64,000 nt of DNA, from NCBI GenBank assembly GCA_934162535.1, contig CAKPJC010000010.1, positions 3,952 through 67,951 of the forward strand. The letters run 5' to 3'. This document shows, piece after piece, positions 17,083 to 29,461 of the stretch. A program made the translations under genes and the position numbers. Below the pieces are notes generated by a model. The model was not told the origin of the DNA and searched no databases. It saw only the letters and a program-made list of their open reading frames with translations. The stretch comes from an uncultured Clostridia bacterium (lineage in GTDB: Bacteria > Bacillota > Clostridia > TANB77 > CAG-508). The stretch's first letter is position 1; each line of letters starts with the position of its first letter.

Positions 17083-19122
17083 TTACTGCAAATAGTTTAT
17101 TTTTGCATTGCATCTATAATTCCAATTACTGCTCCAACCACTTGGAAGTTGCCCTTCTTTAAATTGTATATTTATATTTTGTGTATTCTTCCAATTACAG
17201 AATATTCCTATATACAGATCATGTACAGTACTTGGTATTGTTATATTTTTAAGATTATAACAAGCCTCAAAAGCATATTCTCCAATACAATTTATATTTT
17301 CTGGAATTTCAAACTGGGATAAGCTTGTACAACCTTGAAACATTCTATGATTAATTTTTGTCATTCTTTTTGAAATTTTTATAGTTTGCAATTTTGAGCA
17401 ATATGATAAAAGGTCAGTTCCAGTATCAGTCACACTATCTGGTATTTCTATTTTTTTTAATTCTTTACATCTAGAAAACACACCATTTTCTAGAGTGGTT
17501 ATATTATTAGGAATAGTTATTTCTTCTAGACTTGCACATTGTGAATAAGCACTATTCCCTAAAGTTGTTATACTGCTTGGTATTTTTGTATTTTTGCATG
17601 CACTTATTATTTTGTTTGTACTTGTTTCTACTATTGCATTACAATTTTCTCTACTGTCATATTTTGTATTATTTATATCAACATTTATTATTTCTATGGG
17701 CGTACCTCCAAATAATGGTCCTTTAATATCAGTCACATTTTTGGGAATGGTTATACTTTTTAGGCTATTACAATCTGAAAATGCCATATTGTCAATACTT
17801 ATTATACTTTCTGGTAATTTAATATTTGCTAGATTAGTACACTCCGAAAATGCACCATAGCCAATACTTGATATACTTTCTGGTAATTCAATATTTGTCA
17901 AATTAGAACACCCTGCAAATGAAAAAGCTTCTATTGTTGTTACAGTGTTAGGTATAGTAATTTTTGATATGCTTTCACAATCACAAAATGCTGATCTTCC
18001 AATATTTTTTATACCATTTGGAATTTTTACATCTTTTATACTTTTACAGCTGTAGAATGCAGTACCTTCAATCGAAACTACTGTATTTGGTATAATTAGC
18101 TCAGATATATTTTCACAGTAACTAAAAGCTCCATATCCTATCTCTTTTATTCCTCCTTGTAATACTATTTCTGAAATATTTTTACATCCTGTAAACGCAT
18201 CATTCCCTATTCTTTCTACATTTCCTGGTATTACTATTTTTCCTTCTAAATTAGTACAATATTTAAAAGCTCCTTGTTCAATAGAAGATAAACTGTTAGG
18301 CAAGATTAAACTTTTTACAGCTGTTTGTCCATTAAATGCATTTTTCCCTATTCTTTTTATTCCTGGTGAAATAATTATTTTTTCAAATTCTGGACTACTT
18401 GACATACAATAATGAATATTCTTATCATAACAAAAACTTCCTTCTTCTATTGTTATTATATCGTATGTCACACCATTCTCAGTAACAGTATTTGGAATCA
18501 CTATATCTTTAATAATGTTTTCTCCATCTTTTATTGCACGAATTGCCTTATATTCTACATTTAAGTAATATTCTTTATTATACAGTGCATATTCTTCTTT
18601 TATGCCTGTTAATGTTGCAGTTTTATTGGTTTTATCTAGTACATATGTAAAGTAATCAGTATTTGCTATAGATGTATTATCTTCTGCCATTGCAATTTCA
18701 TCAATTAATTTGTTTTTTCTATCTTTATCATAATAGTTAAGCTTATAGTCTCCTCCACCCATATCTTCTAATATATATACATCTTTATAGTCTTTTCCTT
18801 TCCCTGTTTTTATTTTTTTGTTTTCCATATTTTTTACATTTACAGTATTATCTTCGTTAAGGAATTTTCCGCCAGCATCTGATTTTAAGAAATCAGAAAA
18901 ATTTTCGGCTTGATCTGCGTCCTTCTTATAAAAATCTACAGTCTTTAGCTTAAATTCTTCTCTAATAATTGAGTGACTATGTTCTATAGCAGCCTCATTA
19001 GCTTCTCCAATAATTCCACCATCTCGTAAAGTTTTAATACTTATCCCTGCTAAAATCATTAATACCATAATAGTTACTATTAATGCTATTAGAGTTATCC
19101 CTTTTTGACTTTTCTTTTTCAT
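17083..19122 (-). CDS. BspA-type leucine-rich-repeat surface protein with pilin-like leader
   Basis: 679 residues from the ATG at 19122, which has the site GAGAGGA; a longer in-frame extension upstream has no RBS. The N-terminus KKKSQKGITLIALIVTIM is a type IV prepilin-like leader: basic, Gly, then a hydrophobic helix beginning ITLI (the usual Glu5 is absent). A linker to about residue 200 is followed by roughly sixteen repeats of the BspA/LRR_5 type (for example IGNDAFTGCKNISEIVLQG), which form an extracellular binding face. There is no LPXTG or other C-terminal anchor, so retention would depend on the leader. It opens a transcription unit, after the terminator at 19189-19229, that includes the ligase-like protein and GT2. 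Confidence 0.88.
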   Translation of the reverse strand: MKKKSQKGITLIALIVTIMVLMILAGISIKTLRDGGIIGEANEAAIEHSHSIIREEFKLKTVDFYKKDADQAENFSDFLKSDAGGKFLNEDNTVNVKNMENKKIKTGKGKDYKDVYILEDMGGGDYKLNYYDKDRKNKLIDEIAMAEDNTSIANTDYFTYVLDKTNKTATLTGIKEEYALYNKEYYLNVEYKAIRAIKDGENIIKDIVIPNTVTENGVTYDIITIEEGSFCYDKNIHYCMSSSPEFEKIIISPGIKRIGKNAFNGQTAVKSLILPNSLSSIEQGAFKYCTNLEGKIVIPGNVERIGNDAFTGCKNISEIVLQGGIKEIGYGAFSYCENISELIIPNTVVSIEGTAFYSCKSIKDVKIPNGIKNIGRSAFCDCESISKITIPNTVTTIEAFSFAGCSNLTNIELPESISSIGYGAFSECTNLANIKLPESIISIDNMAFSDCNSLKSITIPKNVTDIKGPLFGGTPIEIINVDINNTKYDSRENCNAIVETSTNKIISACKNTKIPSSITTLGNSAYSQCASLEEITIPNNITTLENGVFSRCKELKKIEIPDSVTDTGTDLLSYCSKLQTIKISKRMTKINHRMFQGCTSLSQFEIPENINCIGEYAFEACYNLKNITIPSTVHDLYIGIFCNWKNTQNINIQFKEGQLPSGWSSNWNYRCNAKINYLQ

Positions 19123-19188
19123 ATGTATCCTCTCTTTCTTTTTATATATTTTATTATAATAAAATGTTTTTGTAAATACTTTATAAGC

Positions 19189-19229
19189 AAAAAATACCTT
19201 CAAACACATCATGTTTAAAAGTATTTTTA
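19189..19229 (-). terminator. Terminator after the nucleotide-kinase-like gene
   Basis: In the minus-strand RNA a 14-bp stem (with G-U pairs) encloses the loop UGAUG and ends in six U. It separates the rpoZ transcript from the pilin-like LRR gene. Confidence 0.65.
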
Positions 19230-19232
19230 TTA

Positions 19233-19793
19233 TTATTTTTTTAACCACCCATTATATTTAGTAATAATTAACTGAGCAACTTCTTCTGGTTTCATATTTG
19301 TTGTATCTATGACAAGATCATAATTTGACATATCATCTTTATGTACATTATATAATTTAAAATATCTCTCATTTTCTAATCTATATCTCTTTTGCATATC
19401 TGCTTTTTGCTCCTCAACAGTAGCAAAACTTTCTGTACTTTTCCTTTTCGAATCATTAAATGCTCTTTGTGCCGCTACATCAATATCGACTCTCAAATAA
19501 ATTTTGAAAGACTCTGGAACAGCATACCAACCTAAACGAGCATCTATTATAAACTCATTATGGTCTTTGGCATATTCTGATGCACTTTTCTCAATTTGTA
19601 AGTCTATTTCTGGATGTTCTGCTAAATATGCATTAAAACTTGTTATATCTAGCCCCATATCTTTAGCTAATTTTCTTGCATATTCTCCATTTCTATAAAT
19701 TCCATATCCTAACTCTTTTATTAATATTTCTGATACTGTTCCTTTTCCAGAAGCTAAATCTCCTGCAAGTGAAATTATTTTCTTTTTTTCCAT
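19233..19793 (-). CDS. Cytidylate kinase-like P-loop kinase (short, archaeal type)
   Basis: A 186-residue P-loop kinase: GDLASGKGTVSEIL near the N-terminus, then RNGEYARKLAKDMGLDITSF and EIDLQIEKSASEYA, a layout like archaeal-type CMP kinases, with DARLGWYAVP and a LRVDID lid region. It probably phosphorylates a nucleoside monophosphate, CMP being the best guess. It lies 6 bases after rpoZ. In most Firmicutes gmk lies between remA and rpoZ; no gmk is seen here, but the motifs do not match guanylate kinase, so it is not a simple substitute. The ATG has an AGGAGAG site. Confidence 0.8.
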   Translation of the reverse strand: MEKKKIISLAGDLASGKGTVSEILIKELGYGIYRNGEYARKLAKDMGLDITSFNAYLAEHPEIDLQIEKSASEYAKDHNEFIIDARLGWYAVPESFKIYLRVDIDVAAQRAFNDSKRKSTESFATVEEQKADMQKRYRLENERYFKLYNVHKDDMSNYDLVIDTTNMKPEEVAQLIITKYNGWLKK

Positions 19794-19799
19794 AAATTT

Positions 19800-20039
19800 C
19801 TACTCTCCTAATTTACTTTTTTCTTCTTCTTCCTTTACTATCTCTTCTGGCTCAATTATTTTTACTTTTCCTTCAGCAATTTCGTTTGCTGCAAGTGTAA
19901 CTGCTGATTCCTCATCAACATCTGTTTTTATTTCAGCACCACTTGATATTTGTCTTGCTCTCTTTGATGTAGCAATAACTAATTCATATCTGTTTCTTGC
20001 TAATTTTAATAGTTCTGACACAGTAGGTTTTACTATCAT
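19800..20039 (-). CDS. rpoZ: RNA polymerase omega subunit
   Basis: A 79-residue subunit that stabilises beta-prime and helps polymerase assembly. Seen: KPTVSELLKLARNRYELVIATSKRARQI, with the conserved YELV...KRARQI, then ITxL-like ESAVTLAANEIAEGKVKI. The acidic, Lys-rich tail is typical. GGAGGAG precedes the ATG. It follows remA by 24 bases and belongs to the yicC-remA-(gmk)-rpoZ cluster of Firmicutes, with gmk missing at this position. Confidence 0.95.
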   Translation of the reverse strand: MIVKPTVSELLKLARNRYELVIATSKRARQISSGAEIKTDVDEESAVTLAANEIAEGKVKIIEPEEIVKEEEEKSKLGE

Positions 20040-20063
20040 TTTATACTCCTCCTTTTATTTTTA

Positions 20064-20336
20064 CTACATTTTTGATTCTGTTGCTGGTTGTTGTGGTGTT
20101 ATATCTTTGTCTACTCTCCCTGCTACAGTTTCTGGTTGAACAGCAGATAAAATTATATGACCTGAGTCCATTATTAATACTGCTCTTGTACGTCTCCCAT
20201 ATGTTGCATCAACTGCTGTTTTAGCGTCTTTTGCCTCTTGTACCATTCTTTTTATTGGTGCAGATTCTGGACTTACAATTGCAACTATTTTGTTTGCTGA
20301 TACTATGTTTCCAAATCCTATATTTACTAATTGCAT
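20064..20336 (-). CDS. remA: Extracellular matrix regulator RemA family (DUF370)
   Basis: A small DNA-binding regulator that activates biofilm matrix genes in Bacillus subtilis. The frame reads [20 protein letters not shown], then [45 protein letters not shown], matching RemA through its length. Start: three further in-frame ATGs lie up to 20345, but AAAGG directly abuts the first; the ATG at 20336 has 9-base spacing and fits the family N-terminus, giving 90 residues. It is placed between yicC and rpoZ as usual. Confidence 0.93.
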   Translation of the reverse strand: MQLVNIGFGNIVSANKIVAIVSPESAPIKRMVQEAKDAKTAVDATYGRRTRAVLIMDSGHIILSAVQPETVAGRVDKDITPQQPATESKM

Positions 20337-20350
20337 TTTCATCATCCTTT

Positions 20351-21226
20351 CTATTCAATATTTTGTACTTGTTCTCTTATGTCTTCTAAAATTGTTTTTA
20401 TATCTACAACCCTATTTGTGATTTCAAGATTATTTGCCTTTGACCCAATTGTATTTGTTTCACGATTTATTTCTTGTATCAAGAAGTCCATCTTTTTTCC
20501 AATTGCTTCATTATTATGTAATAGGTCTTTTAATTGTAATATATGACTTTTTATTCTAGTTATTTCTTCTTCTACAGAGCATTTATCTGCATATATTACA
20601 ACTTCTTGTAATAATCTTGATTTATCAATATCATCTGTTTTTAATATTTCTTTTATCCTCGCTTCTAATTTTACTACATATTCGTCAATAAGTCCAGTAG
20701 ATAAGCCAAATATTTCCTCCGTTTTTTCCTCTATTTGAGATATTCTATCTAATATGTCTTTTGAAATTTGTTCTCCTTCTTTTGTTCTCATTTCTACAAG
20801 TTTGTTTGTTGCATCATTTACGACCTGTAATATTTCCTCTTTTATTGCACTTTCATCAAAATTGCTTTTAATCTTCAGTACATCAGGGAATTTTGATATT
20901 TCTGTGACTTCTATATTTGATGAAATATTTTCCTCTATAGCAAGTCTTTTTAGTTCTCTTATATATATTTTGGCAAGTTCAGTATTTATTTTTACCTCAT
21001 TTGCTTCTTGTCCGTAGTCTTCAAATGTTATTGATATATCAACTTTTCCTCTTTTTATTCTTGAAGCTATTGCCTTTCTTATGTCATCTTCTAAATAACT
21101 TATTATTCTTGGCATTTTTATGTTTATATCACTATATTTGTGATTTACTGTTTTTATTTCTACTTGATATTCCCTAGAATTTACACATAATGTACTTTTT
21201 CCATATCCTGTCATGCTTTTTATCAT
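20351..21226 (-). CDS. yicC: YicC family endoribonuclease
   Basis: A stress-linked RNase family conserved beside gmk/rpoZ in many bacteria. Seen: the diagnostic N-terminus [31 protein letters not shown], and the DUF1732 C-terminus [16 protein letters not shown]...[22 protein letters not shown]. The full 291 residues are present. It begins the yicC-remA-rpoZ run; the site GAGGT precedes the ATG, and the stop of the preceding membrane protein gene is 2 bases away. Confidence 0.95.
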   Translation of the reverse strand: MIKSMTGYGKSTLCVNSREYQVEIKTVNHKYSDINIKMPRIISYLEDDIRKAIASRIKRGKVDISITFEDYGQEANEVKINTELAKIYIRELKRLAIEENISSNIEVTEISKFPDVLKIKSNFDESAIKEEILQVVNDATNKLVEMRTKEGEQISKDILDRISQIEEKTEEIFGLSTGLIDEYVVKLEARIKEILKTDDIDKSRLLQEVVIYADKCSVEEEITRIKSHILQLKDLLHNNEAIGKKMDFLIQEINRETNTIGSKANNLEITNRVVDIKTILEDIREQVQNIE

Positions 21227-21228
21227 TT

Positions 21229-21768
21229 TTATTTTACCTCTTCTTTTTTACTATTTTTTCTTTTTGATGCTTTTTTTATTGGTTCATCTTTTACTATCTC
21301 TTTTATGTCACTATATTTTTTTAGTTCTTGTTGTTTTTCTATTGTATATAGTATTGTTGATTTTAACATATAATATAATGCAAATATATATGAGCCAACT
21401 AATATATATGTTTGTGTACTACATTCTAGTTGTTTTGGTATATGTTTTATTAATAATGTAAATATGGCTAATACCAAAAATTCCAGTCCATATATTAATA
21501 TTCCGTCATCTTCTTTTTTATATGATAGTTCTATCATTAATATTGATAGTCCCAAAAATACTAGACTTGATATGTTTATGTATTTTGATAATATTTCTGT
21601 TGTTACAACTTCATATTGAATATTAAAAAATAAAAAATATATCATTATTATTGATGAATATGCTAAGTTTGCTAATACATTTCCTGTTATAACATTATTT
21701 ATGTTTTTGAATATTTCTTTTATACTTACTTTTTTTGTTTCTTTTTCTTCTGAATTAATTTCTATCAT
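21229..21768 (-). CDS. Hypothetical four- to five-helix membrane protein
   Basis: 179 residues from the ATG at 21768 (GAAAGG upstream; the longer frame would begin with a TTG lying inside the spacer). It has hydrophobic segments near residues 25-45, 60-78, 85-105 and 115-140, then a soluble, strongly basic tail ending KKASKRKNSKKEEVK. I do not recognise the family. It lies 5 bases from the rsmE stop and 2 from the yicC start, so it is probably co-transcribed with both. Confidence 0.7.
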   Translation of the reverse strand: MIEINSEEKETKKVSIKEIFKNINNVITGNVLANLAYSSIIMIYFLFFNIQYEVVTTEILSKYINISSLVFLGLSILMIELSYKKEDDGILIYGLEFLVLAIFTLLIKHIPKQLECSTQTYILVGSYIFALYYMLKSTILYTIEKQQELKKYSDIKEIVKDEPIKKASKRKNSKKEEVK

Positions 21769-21782
21769 TTTTATCAACCTTT

Positions 21783-22523
21783 CTAGCCTTCTAACTCATA
21801 CATTAATATGCTTAATGTGTTTAGTGCTACCGTTTCTGTTCTTAATATTCTTTTTCCAAGTGTTACTATTTTTGCATTTTTCTTTTTTAATTCTTCTATC
21901 TCGTTTTCGTCTATTCCACCTTCTGGTCCTATAACTACTGCAATCTTTATATCTTTTTTGTTTTGTTCCTTTATTTTTACTATTTCTTGTTTTAATGTAT
22001 TTTGCTCTTCATTTTCGTAACAAACTATTGTTGAATCATATTCATTACTTGCTATTTGATTTATTTTGATTATTTCTTTTATTTGAGGTATATATGTTCT
22101 TCCACATTGTTTTGAAGCACTCTCAGATATTTTTTGCCATCTTTCTATTTTTTTTATTTCGTCTTTACCACTAAGTTTTACTACGCATCTTTTCATTGAT
22201 ACAGGTATTATTGAGTTTGCACCTAGTTCTACTGATTTTTGTATTATTAATTCCATTTTTTCCGACTTTGGTAATCCTTGATATATGTCGATTTTTATTT
22301 TACTTTCATTTTTTTCCAATTCTTGTATTATTTTGGTTAAAATTTTGTTTTCTTCTATTTTTTCTATTTGAGAAATATATGATTTTTCGGTTTCTTCATC
22401 ACATATTTCTATTTTATCCCCTATCTTTGTTCTTAATGCATTTTTTATGTGATTTACGTCTTTACCTATTATTTCTATGCAATTTCCTTGTATTTGATTT
22501 GTTTTTACAAAAAATCTTGGCAT
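21783..22523 (-). CDS. rsmE: 16S rRNA (uracil-1498-N3)-methyltransferase
   Basis: A SPOUT-fold enzyme that methylates U1498 of 16S rRNA. Seen: N-terminal PUA-like RFFVKTNQIQGNCIEI, HIKNALRTKIGDKIEICD, then the knot region VVIGPEGGIDENEIEELKKK and LGKRILRTETVALNTLSIL, which bind AdoMet. 246 residues, a normal length. AAAAAGGAG precedes the ATG. It begins the rsmE-membrane protein-yicC-remA-rpoZ run. Confidence 0.95.
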   Translation of the reverse strand: MPRFFVKTNQIQGNCIEIIGKDVNHIKNALRTKIGDKIEICDEETEKSYISQIEKIEENKILTKIIQELEKNESKIKIDIYQGLPKSEKMELIIQKSVELGANSIIPVSMKRCVVKLSGKDEIKKIERWQKISESASKQCGRTYIPQIKEIIKINQIASNEYDSTIVCYENEEQNTLKQEIVKIKEQNKKDIKIAVVIGPEGGIDENEIEELKKKNAKIVTLGKRILRTETVALNTLSILMYELEG

Positions 22524-22616
22524 TAATCTATCTCCTTTTTCACTTTATCTAATATATCATTTTAATTACAATATGTCAAGATGGGATTTTGAACATAAGC
22601 TATGCAAGTGCCTAAA

Positions 22617-22640
22617 AGAAGCCACTTTGCAGTGACCTCT
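22617..22640 (-). terminator. Probable terminator after eno
   Basis: Arms AGAGGTCACT and AGTGGCTTCT (paired with G-U in the minus-strand RNA) around a GCAA loop, followed by four U. It closes the glycolytic run. Confidence 0.55.
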
Positions 22641-22677
22641 TTTTTTATTTATTAAGACTTTAGTACTTTTATCTTTT

Positions 22678-23997
<1,320 letters not shown>

Positions 23998-24684
23998 CTA
24001 TGACTTTTTAAATTTATTACTAATAATTTGGTTTGTAGTCGTATGCTCCTGAACTTGTGAAGCTAAATACTCAACTCTTTGATTTTCTTTAAAATCTGTT
24101 GTTTCAAAAGTAATTATATTGTTTTTTCTTTTTAAGTATATCCCTGTTTCATATTCTTCGTCTTTTCTCTTACTTGGCCTTCTATTTGCTAAATATTTCT
24201 CTAACGCTTCTTTTTCTAGCTTTGTACGAGGTTCTATGTTTAAATATTTGTATCTCCAATATATGTGATGTGCATAATGTTCTTCATTATTGCCCATTAT
24301 TCTATCATAATTGTATTGGATTTTAAATCTATTGTTATGAATTGATATTGTCAAATTTGTCCATATTGGCTGTTTTGACTTTCTAAATTCTTCTCTTAAT
24401 TCTTTTATATCATCATATAATAAATCTACTATTTTTAAATATTCTTCTTCTTCTATATCATATTTATTAGGAATTTCATATACATTTATATATTTCCTTT
24501 TTATTATACCTTTTGGCATGAAATAAAAATACATTTCACCTGTTTGTAGTCTACCCAGCCTTTCAACAATTGATGCATAAAGGTATAATTCGTCCCACTT
24601 TCCAGGGACAGCATAAAATATTCTTTTTTGTATTTCTTCATATAATTCTTTTATTCTTTTTGTATTATTTAACACTTCTTCCAC
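23998..24684 (-). CDS. YezG/DUF600-type immunity protein
   Basis: The region from residue 5 to 155 follows the YezG family, antitoxins of LXG-type polymorphic toxins: IKELYEEIQKRIFYAVPGKW, MYFYFMPKG, LRE(E/V)F, IWTNLTISI...FKIQYNYD, and YWRYKYLNIEP. The C-terminal 60 residues (from about 165) are an extra charged tail. No toxin gene with an LXG or nuclease domain is seen nearby. It sits 3 bases after gpmI and 12 before eno, so it is made with glycolytic enzymes. Such orphan immunity genes can protect against toxins of neighbouring strains. Family assignment is from remembered motifs; partner unknown. Confidence 0.7.
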   Translation of the reverse strand: MEEVLNNTKRIKELYEEIQKRIFYAVPGKWDELYLYASIVERLGRLQTGEMYFYFMPKGIIKRKYINVYEIPNKYDIEEEEYLKIVDLLYDDIKELREEFRKSKQPIWTNLTISIHNNRFKIQYNYDRIMGNNEEHYAHHIYWRYKYLNIEPRTKLEKEALEKYLANRRPSKRKDEEYETGIYLKRKNNIITFETTDFKENQRVEYLASQVQEHTTTNQIISNKFKKS

Positions 24685-24687
24685 CTT

Positions 24688-26220
24688 TTATTTTATTAAT
24701 ATGCTTTCTCCTGTCATTTCCTTTGGCTTTTCTATATTTAATATTTCCAACATAGTTGGTGCTAAATCAGCTAATTTTCCTGATTTTATTTTTAAATCCT
24801 TATTTTCTGTAACTAATATTAATGGAACTGGATTTGTTGTGTGTGCAGTGTGTGGCTCCCCTGTTTTATAATCTATCATTTGTTCACAGTTTCCATGGTC
24901 TGCAGTTATAATTAATGTTCCATTTTGTTTTAATATTGCATCAACAACTTTTTCAATGCATTTGTCTATTGCTTCTACAGCTTTTATTGTAGCTGGTAAA
25001 TTTCCAGTATGCCCAACCATATCAGGGTTTGCATAATTTAGTATTATTGCATTATATTTATTACTTTCTATTGCATTGACTACATTTTCTGTTACTTCAT
25101 TTGCACTCATTTCAGGTTGTAAGTCATATGTGGCAACTTTTGGAGATGGTACTAAGATTCTGTCTTCTCCTGGATATTGTTTTTCTTCTCCTCCATTGAA
25201 GAAAAATGTTACATGTGCATATTTTTCAGTTTCAGCAATTCTTAATTGTGTTAATCCATTTTTACTTAAAACTTCTCCAAATGTATTTATAAGTGGCTCT
25301 TTTTTGAATGCTATTTTTACATTTGGCATTGTTTCATCATAATTTGTAAAACATACAAAATATATATCATTTTTCTCAGTTTCAAATTCATTAAAATCTT
25401 TATCTACTAGAGTTCTTGTTATTTCTCTTGCTCTATCTGGTCTAAAATTGAAGAATATTACTGAATCATGTTCTTTTATTGTCGCTATAGGCTTTTCACC
25501 ATTGCATATAACTGTTGGTTCAACAAATTCATCAAATACCTCTTTTTGATATGAATTTTCTATAGCAATTGTTGCAGATGGTGCTTTTTGCCCTTCTCCT
25601 TTTACTAATGCATCATAACATTTTTTTACTCTTTCCCATCTTTTGTCTCTATCCATTGCATAGTATCTTCCACAAATACTTGCTATTTTACCTATTTGTT
25701 TTTCCTTCATTTTTTCTTCTAATTGTAATAGATAGCCTTCTGCTGAAGCAGGTGGAGTATCTCTCCCATCTAAAAAGCAATGCACATAGACATTTTCAAA
25801 ATCTCTTCTTTTTGCCATTTCAAGTAATCCATATAGATGTCTTATATGACTATGAACACCACCATCTGATACCAGTCCCATTATGTGTAGTTTAGAATTG
25901 TATTTTTTACAGTTTTCTATTGCATCTGTAAATTCAGGAATAGTAAAAAAGTCTCCATCCTCAATTGATTTAGTTATTTTAGTTAATTCTTGGTATACTA
26001 TTCTTCCAGCTCCTATATTTGTATGGCCTACTTCAGAGTTCCCCATTTGTCCTTCAGGTAATCCAACTTGTAAACCACTTGTATATATTTCAGTTGTTTG
26101 GTATTTTTTCATTAGTTTATCAATATTAGGTGTTTTGGCTAATTTTATTGCATTTCCGTCTTTATTTTCATTAATGCCAAAACCATCTAGTATCATTAGC
26201 ATTACTGGTTTTTCTTCCAT
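24688..26220 (-). CDS. gpmI: 2,3-bisphosphoglycerate-independent phosphoglycerate mutase
   Basis: Interconverts 3- and 2-phosphoglycerate with two Mn ions. Seen: [18 protein letters not shown] with the first metal Asp, [18 protein letters not shown] with the phosphorylated Ser, [41 protein letters not shown], and the second metal cluster in [10 protein letters not shown] and [10 protein letters not shown]. 510 residues, full length. It lies between tpiA (21 bases) and the immunity-like gene. Confidence 0.98.
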   Translation of the reverse strand: MEEKPVMLMILDGFGINENKDGNAIKLAKTPNIDKLMKKYQTTEIYTSGLQVGLPEGQMGNSEVGHTNIGAGRIVYQELTKITKSIEDGDFFTIPEFTDAIENCKKYNSKLHIMGLVSDGGVHSHIRHLYGLLEMAKRRDFENVYVHCFLDGRDTPPASAEGYLLQLEEKMKEKQIGKIASICGRYYAMDRDKRWERVKKCYDALVKGEGQKAPSATIAIENSYQKEVFDEFVEPTVICNGEKPIATIKEHDSVIFFNFRPDRAREITRTLVDKDFNEFETEKNDIYFVCFTNYDETMPNVKIAFKKEPLINTFGEVLSKNGLTQLRIAETEKYAHVTFFFNGGEEKQYPGEDRILVPSPKVATYDLQPEMSANEVTENVVNAIESNKYNAIILNYANPDMVGHTGNLPATIKAVEAIDKCIEKVVDAILKQNGTLIITADHGNCEQMIDYKTGEPHTAHTTNPVPLILVTENKDLKIKSGKLADLAPTMLEILNIEKPKEMTGESILIK

Positions 26221-26241
26221 TTATCAACATTCCTTTCAAGG

Positions 26242-26997
26242 CTAATTGTTATCATAATTTACTATTTTACTAAATTCTTCTGCTTTTAAGCTTGCGCCTC
26301 CTATAAGACCTCCGTCTATATCTGACATTTCAAATAGTTCTTTTGCATTTGTTGCTTTTACACTTCCTCCATATTGGATTATTGCATTATTCGCCTCGTT
26401 TTTCCCATATATTTTAGCTAGTTCATTTCTTATTTGCTTTATTGTTTCATTTGCTTGTTCTTTTGTAGCAGTTTTTCCTGTACCAATTGCCCATATTGGT
26501 TCATAAGCTATTATTATTTTATTTAGTTCTTCGACAGGTATTTCATCAAATGCTTTTTGTATTTGATTTGATATTACTTTTTCTGTTGTACCGTTTTCTC
26601 TTTGCTCTAATGACTCACCAACACATACTATTGGTTTAAGACTATATTTTAATGCAGATTTTATTTTCTTATTAACTGTTTCATCTGTTTCAGCAAAATA
26701 TTGTCTTCTTTCAGAATGGCCAATTATTACATACTCTACTCCTATTGATTTAAGCATTGGTGCAGATACTTCACCAGTATATGCACCTTTCTCTTCCCAA
26801 TGTAAGTTTTGTGCTCCAACTTTTATATTTGTCCCTTGTACATGTAATAGTGTGTAAAATAAGTCTGTATATGGTACACATAGTATTACTTCATTTTTTG
26901 TTTCTTTTACTAATGGTGTTAATTCTTCTATAAAACTAATTGCTTCATTTGGTAGCATATTCATCTTCCAATTTCCAGCTATTACTTTTCTACGCAT
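26242..26997 (-). CDS. tpiA: Triosephosphate isomerase
   Basis: Interconverts dihydroxyacetone phosphate and glyceraldehyde-3-phosphate. Seen: VIAGNWKMNM with the catalytic Lys, IGHSERRQYF with the catalytic His, AYEPIWAIGTGKTAT with the catalytic Glu and flexible loop, and IQYGGSVKATN, GGLIGGASL. 251 residues. The start overlaps the pgk stop by one base (TAATG), so the two are translationally coupled; GAAGGAGAC lies upstream. Confidence 0.98.
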   Translation of the reverse strand: MRRKVIAGNWKMNMLPNEAISFIEELTPLVKETKNEVILCVPYTDLFYTLLHVQGTNIKVGAQNLHWEEKGAYTGEVSAPMLKSIGVEYVIIGHSERRQYFAETDETVNKKIKSALKYSLKPIVCVGESLEQRENGTTEKVISNQIQKAFDEIPVEELNKIIIAYEPIWAIGTGKTATKEQANETIKQIRNELAKIYGKNEANNAIIQYGGSVKATNAKELFEMSDIDGGLIGGASLKAEEFSKIVNYDNN

Positions 26998-28262
26998 TAT
27001 CTTTCGTCTCCTTCGTCACAACATTCTTTACATTGTTTTTTTTTCTCTGGTTCTTTGTCTTCAAGACTTTCAACACCTGGTAGTTTTTTACCTTCGATGA
27101 ATTCTAATGATGCTCCACCTCCTGTTGATATATGTGTCATTTTATCTGATAGTCCTGTTTCTTCAACTGCTGCTGCTGAGTCTCCACCACCAATGATTGT
27201 TGTTGCATTTTCTAATTCTGCTAACGCTTCTGCAACTCCTTTTGTTCCTTTATTAAATGGTTTTGTTTCAAATGCTCCTAATGGTCCATTCCAGATTACT
27301 GTTTTTGCGTCTGATAATTCTTTTTTGAATAGTCCTACTGTCTTTGAACCAATGTCAAATCCAGCCCATCCTTCAGGTATTTCAGAACATAATACTTCTT
27401 TTGTTTCTGTATCTGAACTTAATTCTTTTCCAATTACTGTGTCTTCTGGTAATACTAGTTTTACCCCGTTTTGTCTTGCCTTTTTCATTAATTCTAATGC
27501 TAAATCACATTTTTCTGGTTCGCATAGTGAATTTCCAACCTCATATCCTAATGCTTTGAAGAATGTATATGCCATTCCACCACCAATTAGTATTTTACCG
27601 TTCTTTTTGCCCTCTGGATCTTTTGCTTTTTCAATAAGACTGTCAATAACAGCTATTTTATCTGATACTTTTGAACCACCTAGTATTGCTTCAAATGGTC
27701 TTGCTGGATTGTTTAATGCATTTCCTAAAAAGTTTAACTCTTTTTCCATTAATAGTCCTGCAACTGATGGTAAATAATGTGTTATTCCTTCTGTAGATGC
27801 ATGTGCTCTGTGTGCTGCACCAAATGCATCATTTACAAATACATCTGCCATACTTGCTAATTTTTTAGCAAATTCTGGATCATTGTCTGTTTCTTCTCTA
27901 TGGAATCTTGTATTTTCAAGTAACATTATTTGTCCATCTTTTAATTCTGATGATAATTTTTGTGCACTTTCTCCTACAACATCATCAGCCATTTCAACTT
28001 CTTGCCCTAATAATTCTGATAATTTTTTGGCAACTGGCTTTAGTGAATATTTTGGGTTGAATTCTCCCTTTGGTCTACCCATATGTGAACTTAGTATTAT
28101 TTTGCATCCTTGATCTCTTAAATAGTTTATTGTTGATAATGCCTCTTCTATTCTTCTTGGATCTGTGATATTTCCATTTTCGTCCATTGGAACATTGAAA
28201 TCACATCTTACAAATACTTTTTTACCTTTTAAATCTATATCTTTTATTGTTTTTTTATTCAT
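26997..28262 (-). CDS. pgk: Phosphoglycerate kinase with Cys-rich tail
   Basis: Makes ATP from 1,3-bisphosphoglycerate. Seen: [48 protein letters not shown], and the C-terminal nucleotide site [13 protein letters not shown] with [14 protein letters not shown]. The core normally ends soon after LPGVESL; here about 20 more residues follow, including [12 protein letters not shown]. The tail is charged and holds three Cys; it could bind metal or be neutral drift. Translationally coupled to tpiA. A weak hairpin lies between gap and pgk. Confidence 0.97.
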   Translation of the reverse strand: MNKKTIKDIDLKGKKVFVRCDFNVPMDENGNITDPRRIEEALSTINYLRDQGCKIILSSHMGRPKGEFNPKYSLKPVAKKLSELLGQEVEMADDVVGESAQKLSSELKDGQIMLLENTRFHREETDNDPEFAKKLASMADVFVNDAFGAAHRAHASTEGITHYLPSVAGLLMEKELNFLGNALNNPARPFEAILGGSKVSDKIAVIDSLIEKAKDPEGKKNGKILIGGGMAYTFFKALGYEVGNSLCEPEKCDLALELMKKARQNGVKLVLPEDTVIGKELSSDTETKEVLCSEIPEGWAGFDIGSKTVGLFKKELSDAKTVIWNGPLGAFETKPFNKGTKGVAEALAELENATTIIGGGDSAAAVEETGLSDKMTHISTGGGASLEFIEGKKLPGVESLEDKEPEKKKQCKECCDEGDER

Positions 28263-28330
28263 TTTACAACTTCCTTTCTATTTATACCAAAAGCTAGGGC
28301 TAGATATTTCTATACCCTAACCTGCTTTAT

Positions 28331-29461
<1,131 letters not shown>

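Noticed and set aside
19233..19793. Guanylate kinase in its usual neighbourhood
   Set aside because: The P-loop and following motifs match short CMP kinases, and the guanylate-kinase GMP-binding motifs are missing.
27055..27777. A 240-codon plus-strand frame inside pgk
   Set aside because: Antisense shadow of a clearly conserved gene; no RBS or motif.
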